This document shows positions 1-12,479 of a DNA stretch of 64,000 bases, piece by piece. Position 1 is the stretch's first letter. The number at the start of each line of letters is the position of its first letter. The position numbers and the translations under genes are program-made. Source of the stretch: Theropithecus gelada (lineage: Eukaryota > Chordata > Mammalia > Primates > Cercopithecidae); assembly GCF_003255815.1 (NCBI RefSeq), contig NC_037669.1:120300970-120364969 (forward strand), in the 5' to 3' direction. Below the pieces are notes generated by a model. That model made no database searches. It was not told where the DNA came from and saw nothing but the letters and a program-made list of their open reading frames with translations.

Positions 1-960
1 TAGTCTGCTTCTGAGAAAGTTGTTTAATTGTGGATGAGCTGTACAGATGGTGAGAATCACGGTCTCAGATGGCATGGCACTTGAATCTTACATTAGTGAT
101 GATCTTTTATTGGTCTCCTTTAGAGAGTTCTGGTAGATGCCACTGATTAACCACCAATAATAAATAAACCATCAGAGTGCTTGGGTTATTTCTGTAAGGG
201 ACACATCTCTTGTATTTTGTGCTAATTCTGTTTGTGTCATTTCAGAGGGCACTATGATCTTGCCTTGCTCTGAGTGCACCTGACTCTGGTTTATCCTTGT
301 CAGTAATCTCCATGTGTGGACCCTGACATTTGAAACTGAATCTGTTAGTCACTCTCACTACAGAAAACAGTCATGTGGCGACTATGACTCATCTACAAAA
401 CGCTGAAGGAATAGACTCCCAAGAGGTTTTTTTTAAAATCATGCAACATTGCTACCTCTAAAAGAGGCCAAACAACCATTTTGACTATTTTTATTTTCCC
501 CTGGAGCTGACTGGTTATCCTGATACTGAGTAGGAACAAACTACACAGACAGTTTGGGATTCGTTTTAGATTCTGTCCTAGTCACAAAGACTTTTGACAC
601 ACTTTCTATTCCAGCATCACAATGCAGAGGAAGAAAATATCTGAATGAGTAGAGACTGTCGTGCCAGAAATAAATTCCTAATATAGACAGCTGAAATATG
701 CCAGTAGAGAATTTAACTATCAAAACAGAAACAAGAATTCCTTGTTTCAATACTGTCTTAGTGAATAGCCTCTGTTCTTCCTTTCTGCCCCCAAGTCTAT
801 TTCAACCTACAGTTATAAATAAATATTCTGATCCCATTACAACACATTAAGAATCTAGAGAAAACTTGTCATTTGAGTACTATGATATCATCTCTTTACA
901 CATATGATTCCAATATAGCAACTTATTGAGTGCTCTTCTTAAAGTCAAGAATAATTAGAC
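1..960. other. Single-copy intronic sequence
   Basis: AT-rich sequence with no repeat family recognised and no coding signal. A minus-strand ORF of 69 codons at 541-750 has no recognisable similarity and is taken as chance. Confidence 0.5.
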
Positions 961-964
961 AACT

Positions 965-1160
965 ATAATATAATACTTATAATAATAGTAGCAATCACAT
1001 TTACTCATTTAATCATATCAAGTCGATATTATTATCCTCATTTTACAGATGAGGATTATAAAATTTGAATGACTTGCCCAAGTTCTCACAGCCAGTGAAG
1101 GTTAGAGTCAAGATTCAAAGACCATGCCATCTGACACCATGATCCTCACCATCTATACAG
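965..1160 (-). mobile_element. MIR SINE fragment
   Basis: Carries the reverse of the MIR core: a 'cctcattttacagatgagga' segment, then 'acttgcccaagttctcacagcc', in the order expected for a minus-strand copy. Confidence 0.75.
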
Positions 1161-1318
1161 CCCATCTGCAATTTAAAAATTCTCTCAGAAGCTGATCAAT
1201 CCTAATGGATCTTATACAAGTGCATGGATAATAAGAGAGTTACTTTGCAGGTCTATCTTCATTGCCTTAGCAGAGAATTAGGCCCAGGAGTTCAAAGATT
1301 TGGTATGGGACTTTGGAC

Positions 1319-1715
1319 AAGTCCTACTTTTTCTTTCTCTGTTTCTTTCTTTCTTTCTCTTTCTTTCTTTCTTTCTTCCTTTTCTTTTTTTTTTTCTTTT
1401 CTTTTTTTTTTTTTTTTTGTGACAGAGTCTCCCTTTATTGCCCAGGCTGAAGTGCAGTGGCGCAATCTCAGCTCACTGCAACCTCCACCTCCCAAGTTCA
1501 AGAGATTCTCCTGCCTCAGCCTCCCGAGTTGCTGGGACTACAGGCATGCACCACCATGATCAGCTAGTTTTTTGTGTTTTTGGTAGAGATGGGGTTTCAC
1601 CATATTGGCCAGGCTGATCTCGAACCTATGACCTTGTGATCCACCCACTTCAGCCTCCCAAAGTGCTGGGATTACAGGCGTGAGCCACAGCGCCCGGCCA
1701 AGTCTTACTTTTTCT
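1319..1715 (-). mobile_element. AluS (Sg-like), with (CTTT)n tail and target-site duplication
   Basis: The Alu body is at about 1403-1699, preceded by poly-T and a CTTT-rich tract (1326-1402) that is the grown and decayed A-tail. A 16-bp target-site duplication flanks it (aagtcctactttttct at 1319-1334 and aagtcttactttttct at 1700-1715, one mismatch). The 'gaccttgtgatcc' segment together with 'ctcgaac' suggests Sg-type rather than Sx. Confidence 0.93.
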
Positions 1716-2514
1716 AGGACTGTCACTACATCTAAGAAAGAAATAATACCTTTTTATTCATTTAGTTATTCATTAAATCATTCAACAAATATACTAAAAA
1801 CTGAAGCTATAATGGGAGAAAACCAGACCAGGAAGCATTAACAAAGATAGGAACCATTGTCTTGAGTATAGTTGCTAAAATAAAAACAATATTGTTGCTA
1901 AAATAAAAACAATATGAAGTCCCAATTGACTCAGGTATGTGGAAGATTATGTTCAAGATTTGTTGTTTTGGTTTAGTTTTCTTCATCAGTGAAGTGATTT
2001 GAATTGTCTCATGTAACTGTCACAAGGAAACACAATTACAGGCCCTAATGGCCAACATAATATAACTTACTGCTTACAAAAACAAAGGCCTAGATCCTCA
2101 AGGCTCCTGTGAGTGGTTTGTGAAAGACAGATTTACCCTAAACTATCAGCAATACACACTACATCTCTAGATTTAAATTAATATTCTAGAAGTTCAAGAT
2201 GTATCTACATGTGCCAGGAACTCATTTCTTTCAGTGAAGGCTCAGATTGTTTGATTATCCCAAAGCAAGAGCACAGGCATAGCACAGAGAGACTAATAAG
2301 CTGTAATGGGAGAACTGATGGCAGAAGGGATATTTATTAAGCAAAACAGAATGGGGGTTTTGAAAGGAAGGCAAGTAATTTGAAAGGCCATTTTGTTTAG
2401 TTTTAGAGAGTACTAAAGTTTAATCTGGATGATGGACTGGAGTATATTAAGGAAATGTTGAGTGAGAGAATGAAAAAGAAAATTAAGTCAACAATAAAAG
2501 AAGGGGTGAGGAAT
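1716..2514. other. Intronic stretch with a 23-bp tandem duplication
   Basis: Apart from the duplication at 1871-1916 there is only a weak trace of an old repeat near 1750-1860 ('cattcaacaaatat'). No gene or RNA signal seen. Confidence 0.45.
1871..1916. repeat. Tandem duplication, 2 x 23 bp
   Basis: The 22-mer starting gttgctaaaataaaaacaat occurs at 1871 and again at 1894 without a mismatch; period 23. Confidence 0.9.
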
Positions 2515-2636
2515 AAAAAAATCACCTGTGGGTACAATGCACACTATTTGGGTGATGGGTGCACTAAAAGCCCAGACCTCACCACTACACAATTTATCCA
2601 TGTAACCAAAACCACTTGTACTCCTAACGCTATTGT
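2515..2636 (+). mobile_element. L1 3'-end fragment
   Basis: Matches the typical L1 3' UTR string around 'actatttgggtgatgggt', 'ctaaaagcccagacctcacc' and 'atccatgtaaccaaa', sense orientation. Confidence 0.8.
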
Positions 2637-2976
2637 TGGGGGTGGGGGTTGGAAAAAAAGCATGGGAAAAAGAGAAAAGAAATTACATTCATTTTTAGAT
2701 ACTTTTTATCCTAGGGAAAGTTAGGATAGAAGGCCTGGGGGCATCTGCTGAGCAGTACAAAGTGAAAATGCATCTCATTCCCCACAATGAAAGACTTTAC
2801 CAGTGTCCGGGCTTGGGAGTGAGAAGTACAGATAAACAAATAGTTGCCTCTTTCTCAGTTTTGAATCATTCTATTTGTTTCCAATTTTCAGAAATCACTT
2901 ACCAGAGATATCATCATTAAGCCATTAACTAATGGATCTCAACCACACCAAGCCTAGAGGCCGAGTTTGGACTCTC

Positions 2977-3281
2977 TTTTTTTTTTTTTTTTTTTCTGAG
3001 ACCGTGCCTCACTCTGTTGCCCAGGCTCAAGTACAGTGCTGTAATTATGGCTTACTGCAACCTTGACCTAGCGGGGCTCAACTGATCCTCCCACCTCCGG
3101 AGTAGCTGGAACTACAGGCATGCGCCACCACACCTGGCTAATTTTTGTGGGGTATTTTTGTTTTTTGTTTTTGTAAAGACAGGGTTTTGCCATGTTGCCT
3201 AGGCTGATCTCGAACTCTTAGGCTCAAGCAGTCATCTGCCTTGGCCTCCCAACGTGCTGGCATGAGCCACTGCGTCTGGCC
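2977..3281 (-). mobile_element. AluJ
   Basis: Poly-T start, both monomers present, ending with the left-arm 5' end at 'gagccactgcgtctggcc'. It is strongly diverged and carries the J-type 'ctcaactgatcctcccacc' segment. Confidence 0.9.
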
Positions 3282-4300
3282 TACTATTTGGACTTTTAAG
3301 GTGATTTTCCCCTCTTTAGGCAAAGAACATCAAGCCTTTCCTAGCATAAGACCAAAAACAAACCAAAAAATCAAGAGGAGATCAGTCATTAGAAAATAAA
3401 ATAAATTTACCAGCTTCATCTCAGCTTGAAATCTCAGCTTGAATGCAAGGGCCAATTTCTAAGTTTAAAAGTAGGATAATATCAGTTGTCAATGAATTTT
3501 TAAGGTGTAACTTGTAGCATGACTGCATCATATCTCTCAGGGTGGTCTATTTCACCTTTCTTTAAATGTTAAAGCAAAAGTCTTGGCTTTGGGGTTTGTT
3601 TTGTTTCATTTCTCTTTTTTTTTTTTTTAACTGAACTATAAGGTGATCCTCACCAGAATTTGTTTTGGGCTCCGCTTCTTGCAGTTTTTTAGAGAAGCAT
3701 TTTATGACAAGCTCGGTGGCTGTAGGATGAGTGAAACTCATCTCTCCCAGACCTTGACTGCTGAAGTAAGGAGATTAGACTTTAAGCCACAGGCAGTGGG
3801 AGCCACCAAAGGTGGTTGTGACCGGGACAGTGATGGAAGGTTCTGACAACAGCGAGTGGGATGGATGCGACAGGAGAGAAGCAAGAGACAGAGGAGAGAA
3901 GCTGGAAATAGAAAGTCAATTCAGGAGACTGAACTGAAAATTGTACAAGAAAAAGAACATTTCTTTGCTGTAGAATCAGGGTCCATTTTTGCTATTTGTT
4001 GGCTAATGTTTAACGATGACACTGAAATCTTGTTTGAGAACTTAGCTCCAGCTTCAAACACTAAGGAGAAAGATGACCTCTCCTCTCCTTAGTTCTTCAC
4101 CTGACTCCAATCGCCCCCCCTTTTATTCTCAGCTGGAAGGACTCCTCCACTTCCGGTAAAAGGGTTGGCAGAAATGAGCAGAGGTACAGAGAGGAAGAAA
4201 AACCAGATGAGCTCTGCATGCTTGGAACCAAAACAATGTCGAGGAAGCAAGCACCCAGAGGGTGGAGCTGGGCGGTGGTTTCAGCACAGCCCTCCCTCAC
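3282..4300. other. Intronic sequence without recognised feature
   Basis: Contains a poly-T run near 3611-3628 and two unrelated open frames of 67 and 78 codons (3643-3846, 3856-4092) with no recognisable protein. No splice or promoter signal stands out. Confidence 0.4.
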
Positions 4301-4309
4301 TGTGTTAGC

Positions 4310-4425
4310 CTCACCTCACACAGGTCCCTTTGCTTCTCTGGGCCTGAAATTCCTCTTCTGTAAAACAGAAGCGCAACCATAGATGATTGCCATGGCTCCT
4401 TCAGGCTGGAAAATTTATAATAGCA
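4310..4425 (+). mobile_element. MIR-family fragment (weak)
   Basis: The order 'cttctctgggcctgaaattcc' then 'ctgtaaaacagaag' resembles the MIR core 'cctcagtttcctcatctgtaaaatg'. Diverged; assignment is tentative. Confidence 0.45.
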
Positions 4426-5630
4426 GCAGCATATTATTAATTTAAAGATGCATTACATGAATCATATTCAATTCAATCCAATTCCAGTATGAACCACTCC
4501 ACAAAATGCCAAAGCTCCTAAGGGCAACTTTCCTCACTTTATTTTTCTACCTTCATTTCTTGCTTTTTTCCATTACTCTTCTGGTGCAGTATTTTTCCCC
4601 TTTTCCACTTGTTTCTTCATTTTCTAGTAATAGCAGGGAAGGGGTCATTCAATAGGACAAGAAGCTGAGATCATCTGTTTATCCACAGGACAAGGAGGAA
4701 CCAAGGCCCAGCCAGCCAGCTCTTTCCCACACTGTTCTGCTGGTGACCCTCAACCCTACACCAGCAAGAAGAGGAAGTCAAGCTCAGCCTCCCTCTGACA
4801 TTTTTTTCACTCCTTTCTTCACCAAGCTGCAGGGTTCCGGATGTTTAGACAACTCTGCTCCTCACTGTCTACAGACCTATCAAGGTAGCTGTTGTCACTC
4901 CCTGTTCCTAGGAAAAGTATCACAGAGGGAGACAATTTGCACAACTCTTGTTCTAGCTTAGCTTGAAAATAACCACCATGGACACATGCACATGAACACA
5001 TGCAGCCCCCAGCCTTTTATCTGCAACTGCCTCTATTTAACTATAGCCTGCTCAAATCCAGCAGCTCAGCAGAAGCATGGCAGCCCCACTCCCAAGGAGA
5101 GGACTAGACCCTGACTAGTCACTTATTTCCTAGTTCCCTTAGCTACTACTGCAGTTAACCATTACCTCCTTGCATTGCTCATCTCAGTTAGCGAAGAGCC
5201 CAGGTAGGGTCTCCTCTACTATGCTACCCTACTCTACCCCACCCCTGCCAGGCCAGGAATTTCTACTTACTGCTTGTAGGTCTCACCTCCTATGCCAACT
5301 TGGTTCTCTTTCTTGTGAAACAACTGAAGTTGCCTTGAAATAGTAAGGGCAGAGCACAGAATCTATTTATCCTGGTCTTCAGAGCCTAAAGAGACTAGAG
5401 ATTTCCTTCTAACAATCAAGGTTTCCATAGCAAGAACCAGATTATTGAATTTCTAGAAGTCCTAAAACAAAACAAAACAAAACAAAAACCCACTCACTTC
5501 TCAAAATAGGCCTACAGGGCCTGAATCCACATAAAGCCCAAAGCAGGAAAGACAGGAAAGACTTAGTTGCCAAACAAGTGCTATAGAAAGTGCAAGTTAC
5601 ATTAAAATTAGAGGTAGCAGTTGGTCCACC
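4426..5630. other. Single-copy intronic sequence
   Basis: No family recognised. A small (CAAAA)n tract is at 5464-5490. Overlapping ORFs on both strands near 4743-5001 have no family resemblance. Confidence 0.4.
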
Positions 5631-5634
5631 CCCA

Positions 5635-5830
5635 TCACCTAGAGTACTGACAACACTTTGCTTTTTAATTAGTATGCACCAGGCATTTCATATACATTAA
5701 CACAAATTACGGCAACAATCCTACAAGGTGGACATTATCCTCATTTTTTAGATGAAGAAACCAGTGCTTAGAAAGAATATACACTTGTAACAGGTAGGGC
5801 AAGGACTGTAACACAGATTCGTCTGGCTTC
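5635..5830 (-). mobile_element. MIR SINE
   Basis: 'attatcctcattttttagatg' followed by an 'aggtagggcaaggactg' stretch, in the order of a reverse-oriented MIR. Confidence 0.7.
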
Positions 5831-5919
5831 AGAGACTAGAGGCTTTGTAGAAAGCTACCTTGCCTCTGCAAAAGGATAAACTGCTAAAACATAAACTTCA
5901 TGAAATAAAACCAAAATCA

Positions 5920-6075
5920 GTGAACTGGAGGGAGACCCCTGTGTCCTGGGACTACTGCCTCTAACTAGCAGCATGACCCTGGGCACATCTTTTGGGTTTC
6001 AGTTTCTTTGTCTATGAAATGAGAGTGTCAGATCCAATTATTTCTTCCAGCTCCAGAACTGGAGAGTGTGCGTTC
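5920..6075 (+). mobile_element. MIR SINE
   Basis: 'aactagcagcatgaccctgg' then 'cagtttctttgtctatgaaa' and a 'cttccagctcc' end, the MIR order in sense. Confidence 0.75.
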
Positions 6076-6690
6076 TAGTCCCTGCATGCCTCCTCAGCGA
6101 GCAAGGGACCAGCAGCTACAATCTAACCTCAGCACAACAGATCTCTAACAACAGGAAGTGCCTCTGCAGAGCCTCTGGAAATGATTCAGAATTATTTTCT
6201 GTTCTCCAGTGAGAACCTATAATTTCTATGACACAATTCCCACTGGTCAGGGCTGGCTTAAGTAACATTCACTGCTGCTTATTACTCCGCCACTCCACGA
6301 CACTCTGACGACACTGGAGAGAGGATCTGTGCTCCATACTTGTCACACATGGGTTTAAAGGGGTAGTGACTCAAAAGTGAAATGGGGAGAAAATATACAC
6401 CCACACATAGCTCTTATATGAAAATCCATCACTAGAACATAATAGTAATGATGGAATTATTTACTGAAAAGGATTCATTATTCAATAAAAGAAATCACCA
6501 GGATCCCTATCAGTAGTGTGTTCACAGCTCATCAAAGGCTGAATGTGGTGGAGAGATAATACCAAATCTAATGTACTATGAATCAAAGCTAACCAAATGC
6601 AGATGAAAACTGAAGAGGGTGCATGTATTATTTAATATGAAAATGGGATACCGTGTTTGCAAAAATTTGCTTTACACACAACCTTTAAGA
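6076..6690. other. Single-copy intronic sequence
   Basis: No repeat or coding signal recognised between the MIR and the next Alu. Confidence 0.4.
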
Positions 6691-6691
6691 C

Positions 6692-7015
6692 CAGTGTTTG
6701 TTGGACCGGGAGCGGTGGCTCACGCCTGTAATCCCAGCACTTTGGAAGGCTGAGATGGGTGGATCACTTGAGATCAGGAGTTTGAGACTAGGCTGACCAA
6801 CATGGTGAAACCCCATCTCTACCAAAAAACACAAAAATTAGCCGGGCATGGTGGCTGGTGCCTGTAATCCCAGCTACTTGGGAGGCTGAGGCACAAGAAT
6901 TGCTTGAACCCAGGAGGCAGAAGTTGCAGTGAGCCGAGATTGCACCATTACGCTCCAGCCTGGGCGACAGAACAAGACTCCATCTCAAAAACAAAAACAA
7001 AAACAGTGTTTGTTG
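6692..7015 (+). mobile_element. AluS with perfect 12-bp target-site duplication
   Basis: The Alu body is at 6704-7003 with an (AAAAAC)n tail. The flanks cagtgtttgttg at 6692-6703 and 7004-7015 are identical, marking an intact retrotransposition. Confidence 0.95.
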
Positions 7016-7345
7016 AACTGATGTGAGTGCATCTTTCTTGCAGCAGGAGGCCCAGCAATATAAATCTTTGCAAATGGGCGGGGTGCACACCAGTAAGAGA
7101 GGGAGAGGAAGGTGAAGGCGAGATATGAGAGAGCAGATGTATGCCTAGAAAGGCATCATGGTGGCAAATGTTATATTGAATTTTTTTTAAATGGAAGGGT
7201 GTTAATAGAAGAGAGAATGAGATGCAATTATTCAAGTTAAACGACCCAAAAGAAGCTTCATCTAAACCATCTAGAATATCAATAGGGTTCGTTTGGTCAG
7301 CACATTAACCATTAATGGGAGTTTTACATGTGAATAATATTTCTT

Positions 7346-7641
7346 GGCCAAGCACAGTGGTGCACACCTGTAATCCCAGCACTTTGGGAAGACCAGGCGG
7401 TCAGTTGACTTGAGGCCAGAAGTTTGAGACCAGCCTGGCCAACATGGCAAAATCCCATCTGTACTAAAAATACAAAACTTAGCCAGGTGTGGTGGTGTGC
7501 GCCTGTAATACTAGTTACTCAGGAGGCTGACTCATGAGACTTGCTTAAACTCAGGAGGCAGAGGTCACTGTGAGCTGAGATCGTGCCACTGAACTCCAGC
7601 CTGGGCGACAGAGAAAGGCTCTGTCTCAAAAAAAAAAAAAA
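7346..7641 (+). mobile_element. Alu (J/S, diverged)
   Basis: Full-length dimer starting ggccaagcacagtgg and ending in a 15-bp A-tail. A related 'gaataat...tttcttg' string lies on both sides, so a target-site duplication partly expanded by ATA repeats is likely. Confidence 0.92.
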
Positions 7642-7745
7642 GGAATAATAATAATAATGTTTCTTGTAGCAAGACTGCAGCTAAACAATGACAGAAGCAT
7701 TGGGAAATCTCATTGCTGCCTCTGTGGTTTACTATCCTGATTTAT

Positions 7746-8715
7746 ATTTTTTTAATTTTTTATTTCTATAGGTTTTGGGGGAACAGGTGGTATGAGTACA
7801 TGAGTAAGTTCTTTAGTGGTGATTTATGAGATTTTGTTGCACCCATCACCCAAGCAAAATACACTGAACCCAATTTGTAGTCTTTTATCCCTCACCCCCG
7901 TCCCACCCTCCCCACTGAGTCCCCCAAGTCCATGGAATCATTTTTATGCCTTTGCATCCCCATAGCTTAGGTCCCACTTATGAGTGAGAACATATGATGT
8001 TTCATTTTCCATTCCTGAGTTACTTCACTTAGAATAATAGTCTCCAATCCCATCCAGTTTGCTGCGAATGCCATGAATTCATTCTTCTTTATGGTTGAGT
8101 AGTATTCCAGTGTATATATACACCACAGTTTCTTTATCCACTTGTTGATTGATGGGTATTTGGGCTGATTCCACATTTCTGCAATTGGCGAATTGTGCTG
8201 CTCTAGATATGCGTGTGCAAGTATCTGTTTCCTGTAATGACTTTTCTTCCTCTGGGTAGATACCCAGTAGTGGATTGCTGGATCAAACGGTAGATCTACT
8301 TTTAGTTTTTTAAGGAATCTCCACACTGTTTTCCATGGTGGCTGTACTAGGTTACATCTCTACCAGCAGTGTAAAAGTGTTTCCTTTTCACCACATCCAT
8401 GCCAACTTCTATTATATTTTTATTTTTTGATTATGGCCATTCCTGCAGGAGTGAGGTGGTATCACATTGTGGTTTTATTTGTATTTCCCTGATCATTAGT
8501 GATGTTGAGCATTTTATCGTATGTCTGTTGGCCATTTGTATATCTTTTTTTGAGAGTTTTCTATTCATGTCCTTAGTCCACTTTTTGAACGGATAATTTG
8601 TTTTTTTCTTGCTAATTTGTTTGAGTTTGTTGTAGATTCTGGATATTAGTCCTTTGCCAGATGTATAGATTGTGAAGATTTTCTCCCACTCTGTGGGTTG
8701 TCTGTTTACTCGGCG
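7746..8715 (-). mobile_element. L1 fragment (ORF2 C-terminus and 3' UTR)
   Basis: The minus strand encodes a 119-codon piece at 7967-8326 with L1 ORF2 C-terminal features (MWRFLKKLKVDLPFDPAIHY, EYYSTIKKNEFMAFA). The 3' UTR lies toward 7746 ('cacctgttcccccaaaacc' on the minus strand), and the copy is 5'-truncated near 8715. Diverged and disabled, an older L1 (PB/MA age) by appearance. Confidence 0.93.
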
Positions 8716-8759
8716 GTCATGTCCTGTTCTACAAACAACACATGATCAACAATACCCCA

Positions 8760-8985
8760 TGGGTAGCCTTTTAAAGTTTTTACCACTTTTCCATGTAGCA
8801 TTTTTCATTTAATCCTTGTCATAACCCTGTGGGGTAAGCAGAGCAGATATTCTAGCCTCATTTGTAGACAAAGAAACTGAGGCTCCAAAAGGTAGAATGA
8901 TATGTCTAAAGACACACAATTTGTCCACAACAGATTAGTCTGGACTTGTAGCTACTAATCCAGTACTCTCTTCATGACACCCCAA
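8760..8985 (-). mobile_element. MIR SINE
   Basis: 'gacaaagaaactgaggctcc' preceded by 'ataaccctgtggggtaag', the reverse MIR order. Confidence 0.75.
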
Positions 8986-8989
8986 TAGA

Positions 8990-9689
8990 ACTGAGGCTTA
9001 AGGCACCACCAACCAAAGCAATTTAAGTGGAAAACTGCACATATATTTCGTACGAAGGTACACACACAGCAATTACCCAGGCTGAGGAGTCTGTGGATCA
9101 ATTAAAAAATATTTGTTGCAAGAAGCTTGCTAGGTTCAATATAGAACCCTGAAAAAGACTGAAACATGAGCCATGTCCTCAGGGGGCTGACAGCTCTGGG
9201 TGGAGCCTAGACTGTGAAGTGATAATGCATTTTCAGGCCACAAAATGCATTATCAGAAGTAGTAGTCATACCAGTTTAGAACCAGAGAATAAGGAGAGGA
9301 AAGAGTCAGAAGGAAGAAGTGGAGGCAGGTTGCTCCCAATCAGGGTGAGGGGAAAAATGAGTTACAAGACCCTGGAAAGGGTACTAATGTGGGGAAGGAG
9401 GGGTGTCTTTTCTTTTCTGCTATGTGTTATTGTAAGTTCCAGACACGTGGTGAAAGTGGTTATATATGTGACCACAGCAATGCAATTCATAGGCTGAATT
9501 AAAATAAGTCAAAGATTAATTGGAGATAATTTTTCATTGGAAATGAAAAACACTGTCCAACTATGCTCAGGATTTTCTTCTGTTATTGAGAAGAGTTGCA
9601 AATGCTGGGCCACATTTTGTTCTCACTGTTGTTTTCCATGAAACAAAATCTTGGTCCACTACGTACAGATTATGAGGGGGTCTATAGAG
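8990..9689. other. Intronic sequence, largely unassigned
   Basis: A weak 'gtcctcagggggctgacagc' string near 9175 is typical of an old mammalian repeat. The rest, including an ORF at 9219-9497, shows no recognised family. Confidence 0.35.
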
Positions 9690-10030
9690 AGGCAATGTTT
9701 ATTTTTTATGCACATCCTTGCTAGCGCCTAATGTTATCAAACTTTAAAATCGCTGCTTAAATAATAAGTCTGAAGTAGCTTCAAATGGGTGTAATCTGTA
9801 TCTCTCTGATGACTCATGAGGACTTTTCATGTGTTTTTTGGCCATATGGACTTCCTTTTCTGTGAATTGCTTGCTCGTAACCATTCCCCTTTTTCTGCCA
9901 TATTGTTTGCTTTTTTTCTTAAAAATCTGTAGGAATTTTTAAATACATATTATTTATACTAATCTTTTGTTCATTATATGCTTTGAATATTATTCTCTAG
10001 GTCTCTGGCTTTTCTTTCTTTCTCTCCTCC
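9690..10030 (-). mobile_element. Old L1/HAL1 fragment
   Basis: The reverse complement follows old L1 ORF2 sequence, seen here as 'cttttgttcattatatgctt' and a 'ctgtgaattgcttgctcg' segment. Highly diverged. Confidence 0.6.
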
Positions 10031-11896
10031 CCCTACCTTTTAAGTTCAGTTTATTATGGTGTCAAGATTTACAACTAACACACTTACCACTCTGCTAACA
10101 GAATTCTAAATTTAAGAAAAGCAATTTCTTCTTTTGTTGAAGGTAGGTTTTCAGAAACTTAAATTTAAAATGATGGAATCACTTGAGCAATAGACCTCCT
10201 GTGCTGTTTCTCTTCACCCCTGAAAGCTAATGTCAGGTCTGCTTCAAAAGGGAATTTAACTGGGATTATGCTTTAAGTCACTCATTTTTTAGAAAATTAT
10301 TGATGAGAAAAAATTTACCAAAAATAAAAGAGCTATGGGATTTTCTTTATTCAATAATGCTGTGTCCTTCCAAAAACAGTTGGTAAAGACAACCAGGCTA
10401 GAGAGGTGGCAAAGCCTATCCAGTCCTCCTCTCCTGCGAAAGCCCAGTGGACAGAAAGTGTTTGGTTTTATTTAGTTGCTAATTACACATTGTGTGAGAC
10501 TGGGGTCCCACTTACTGAAGCCAACCGCAGTGTAACTTCCCAGATTCAAGAGAAAGTGAAAGATAAAAAAGAGGGAGAGGAAAAGAGAGTGACAGGTAAA
10601 CTGTATTATGTCACTTGAGTCTATTGGGTTATTTTTTAATCCAAGTATCAGAATTAATAACTTTAAAAGAAAAACTATGGCATTTAATTAGAACGTGGAT
10701 TAATCAACATTTTTTTCTTGAATAATGCAAACTAATGAGTGTTCAAGGGTGAAAATAAATTTGCCAGAGAAAAAGAAACTGAACAAAAAAATCACATTGT
10801 GACTGTCACATCTCTTATATAAAAATATTTTCAAACTAATACAATAGTAAGTGTGTTAAAGTGATGTTATGGATCTTTCTCCCACTTAATAAATTTTCTC
10901 TATAATGATAGTCCATTATTATTTTATAGTAACAATACCTTTAAGGAAAACAGGTAGCATTATGTTTCTGAAATCAATTAGCTCTTCTGATTGAGAGAAA
11001 TATCTTTTCTGATATTTAGAAGACAATCACTTAATAAATCAATTTTAACTTAATAACAATTCATCTCTCTGAAACAGAAGAAAATTACATTTTATATCTT
11101 GTCCCCTGAAAACAATCTAAAAGTTGACACGACCCTTTGAAAACACAAGTGTGCTGTTTAACTTGTCCTCTATCAGTTTAATACTGGCGGCAATTGACAG
11201 GAACATATCAAGTAATAATTTTGTGGGGAAAAAGTTTGGAAAGCCCTGTCTGGTATTGCAGGTTTTGTGAAGCAGATTTTCATGCAGTTGGATTCCTACA
11301 TAAACCTCCCAACACAGCACTTGGCCAGGCGGTTACCTGCATGAAAATCAACAGCTCACATTTCTTCAGTTAAGCAGGCCCACACACAAGGAAAACGATT
11401 GATATCAGGACTCGGCATTATTATAACAGGAAGGAATGACCACCTCTTCTGCTTAGGTGTAAGCAGAAGCTTAAACAAGCCATTTTTATACTATAATCTT
11501 ACATTTGTAGCGAGCAAAAGAGCCCAGTCATTGAAATCCAGCTTTGTAATTCTCCATTCAGAATGACATTGTAGGAAAAACATCTTGTTTCATGCTGTCA
11601 TTTGACATTTTTCATATGAAGTAGGTGTGTTTTGTATTTGAATTTCAGCTGCACAGTCTTATTACTGAGCTACTCACATCTATCGTGGTAATCTGAAAAT
11701 AAAACTGACTATTTTCCCAGATACCTTGGTGTACAAAGCACAGCAAGTCAGAAGTAGAATGGAGATTTTGAACTTGAGAAGTGTACACCTGAAAGGGAGT
11801 TTAAGTAGTTAACCCCTTCTACTCTGCCCTTTTATTTTCTAAACTGAGAATACCAAGGTTCAGAGCAGTCCTGCCTAAAACAGGCCGTTGTGGTGA
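10031..11896. other. Long repeat-poor stretch
   Basis: About 1.9 kb in which no Alu, L1, MIR or DNA transposon was recognised. It has mixed, fairly complex sequence, for example around 11280-11560. No exon or CpG island seen; a noncoding conserved element is possible but not shown. Confidence 0.45.
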
Positions 11897-12247
11897 TCCA
11901 TTGACTTTATTTGTTTGTTTATTTCATTTTTTGAAAGGAAGTCTCAGTCTGTCACCCAGGCTGCAGTGCAGTGGCACAATCTCAGCTCACTGCAACCTCC
12001 TCCTCCCGGAGAATGTTCATCAGGAGAATGTTCAAGCGATTCTCCTGTCTCAGCCTCCCGAATAGCTGGGATTACAGGTGTGCACCACCACACCTGGCTA
12101 ATTTTTGCATTTTTAGTAAAGATGGGGTTTCGCCACATTGGCCAGGCTGGTCTTGAACTCCTGACCTGAAGTGATCCACCCACCTCGGCTTCCCAAAGTG
12201 CTGGGATTACAAGCATGAGCCACCGTGCCCAGCCTCCACTGACTTTA
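11897..12247 (-). mobile_element. AluS with target-site duplication and internal 15-bp duplication
   Basis: Body 11910-12234. Flanking 13-mers tccattgacttta (11897-11909) and tccactgacttta (12235-12247) differ once. Inside, ggagaatgttcatca (12008-12022) is immediately followed by ggagaatgttca, an insertion absent from the Alu consensus. Confidence 0.94.
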
Positions 12248-12479
12248 ACCAAAACACATGGAAGTACTAGGATGTCCTAGGGAAATCTCTGTATCTCAGA
12301 CAGACTTTTTGCCCCCAGCGTGTAGTGTAACCCAATTTCCCCTTTGATAATCAGGACCAATTGGCCTAAATACAGTAACTCCCTTTCTACCTCTTTCCTT
12401 GCCTTTTAATTCGGAGGCATAAGTCTTACTCAAGATCACTAAACTATTCAGTGGGAAACAGAACTAGAATTCAGGGTCC

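Noticed and set aside
1292..1501. Lys/Glu-rich minus-strand ORF
   Set aside because: Translation of the CTTT/poly-T tail of an Alu.
7967..8326. 119-codon minus-strand ORF resembling a reverse-transcriptase tail
   Set aside because: It is the C-terminus of L1 ORF2 in a truncated, diverged element; annotated as part of the L1, not as a gene.
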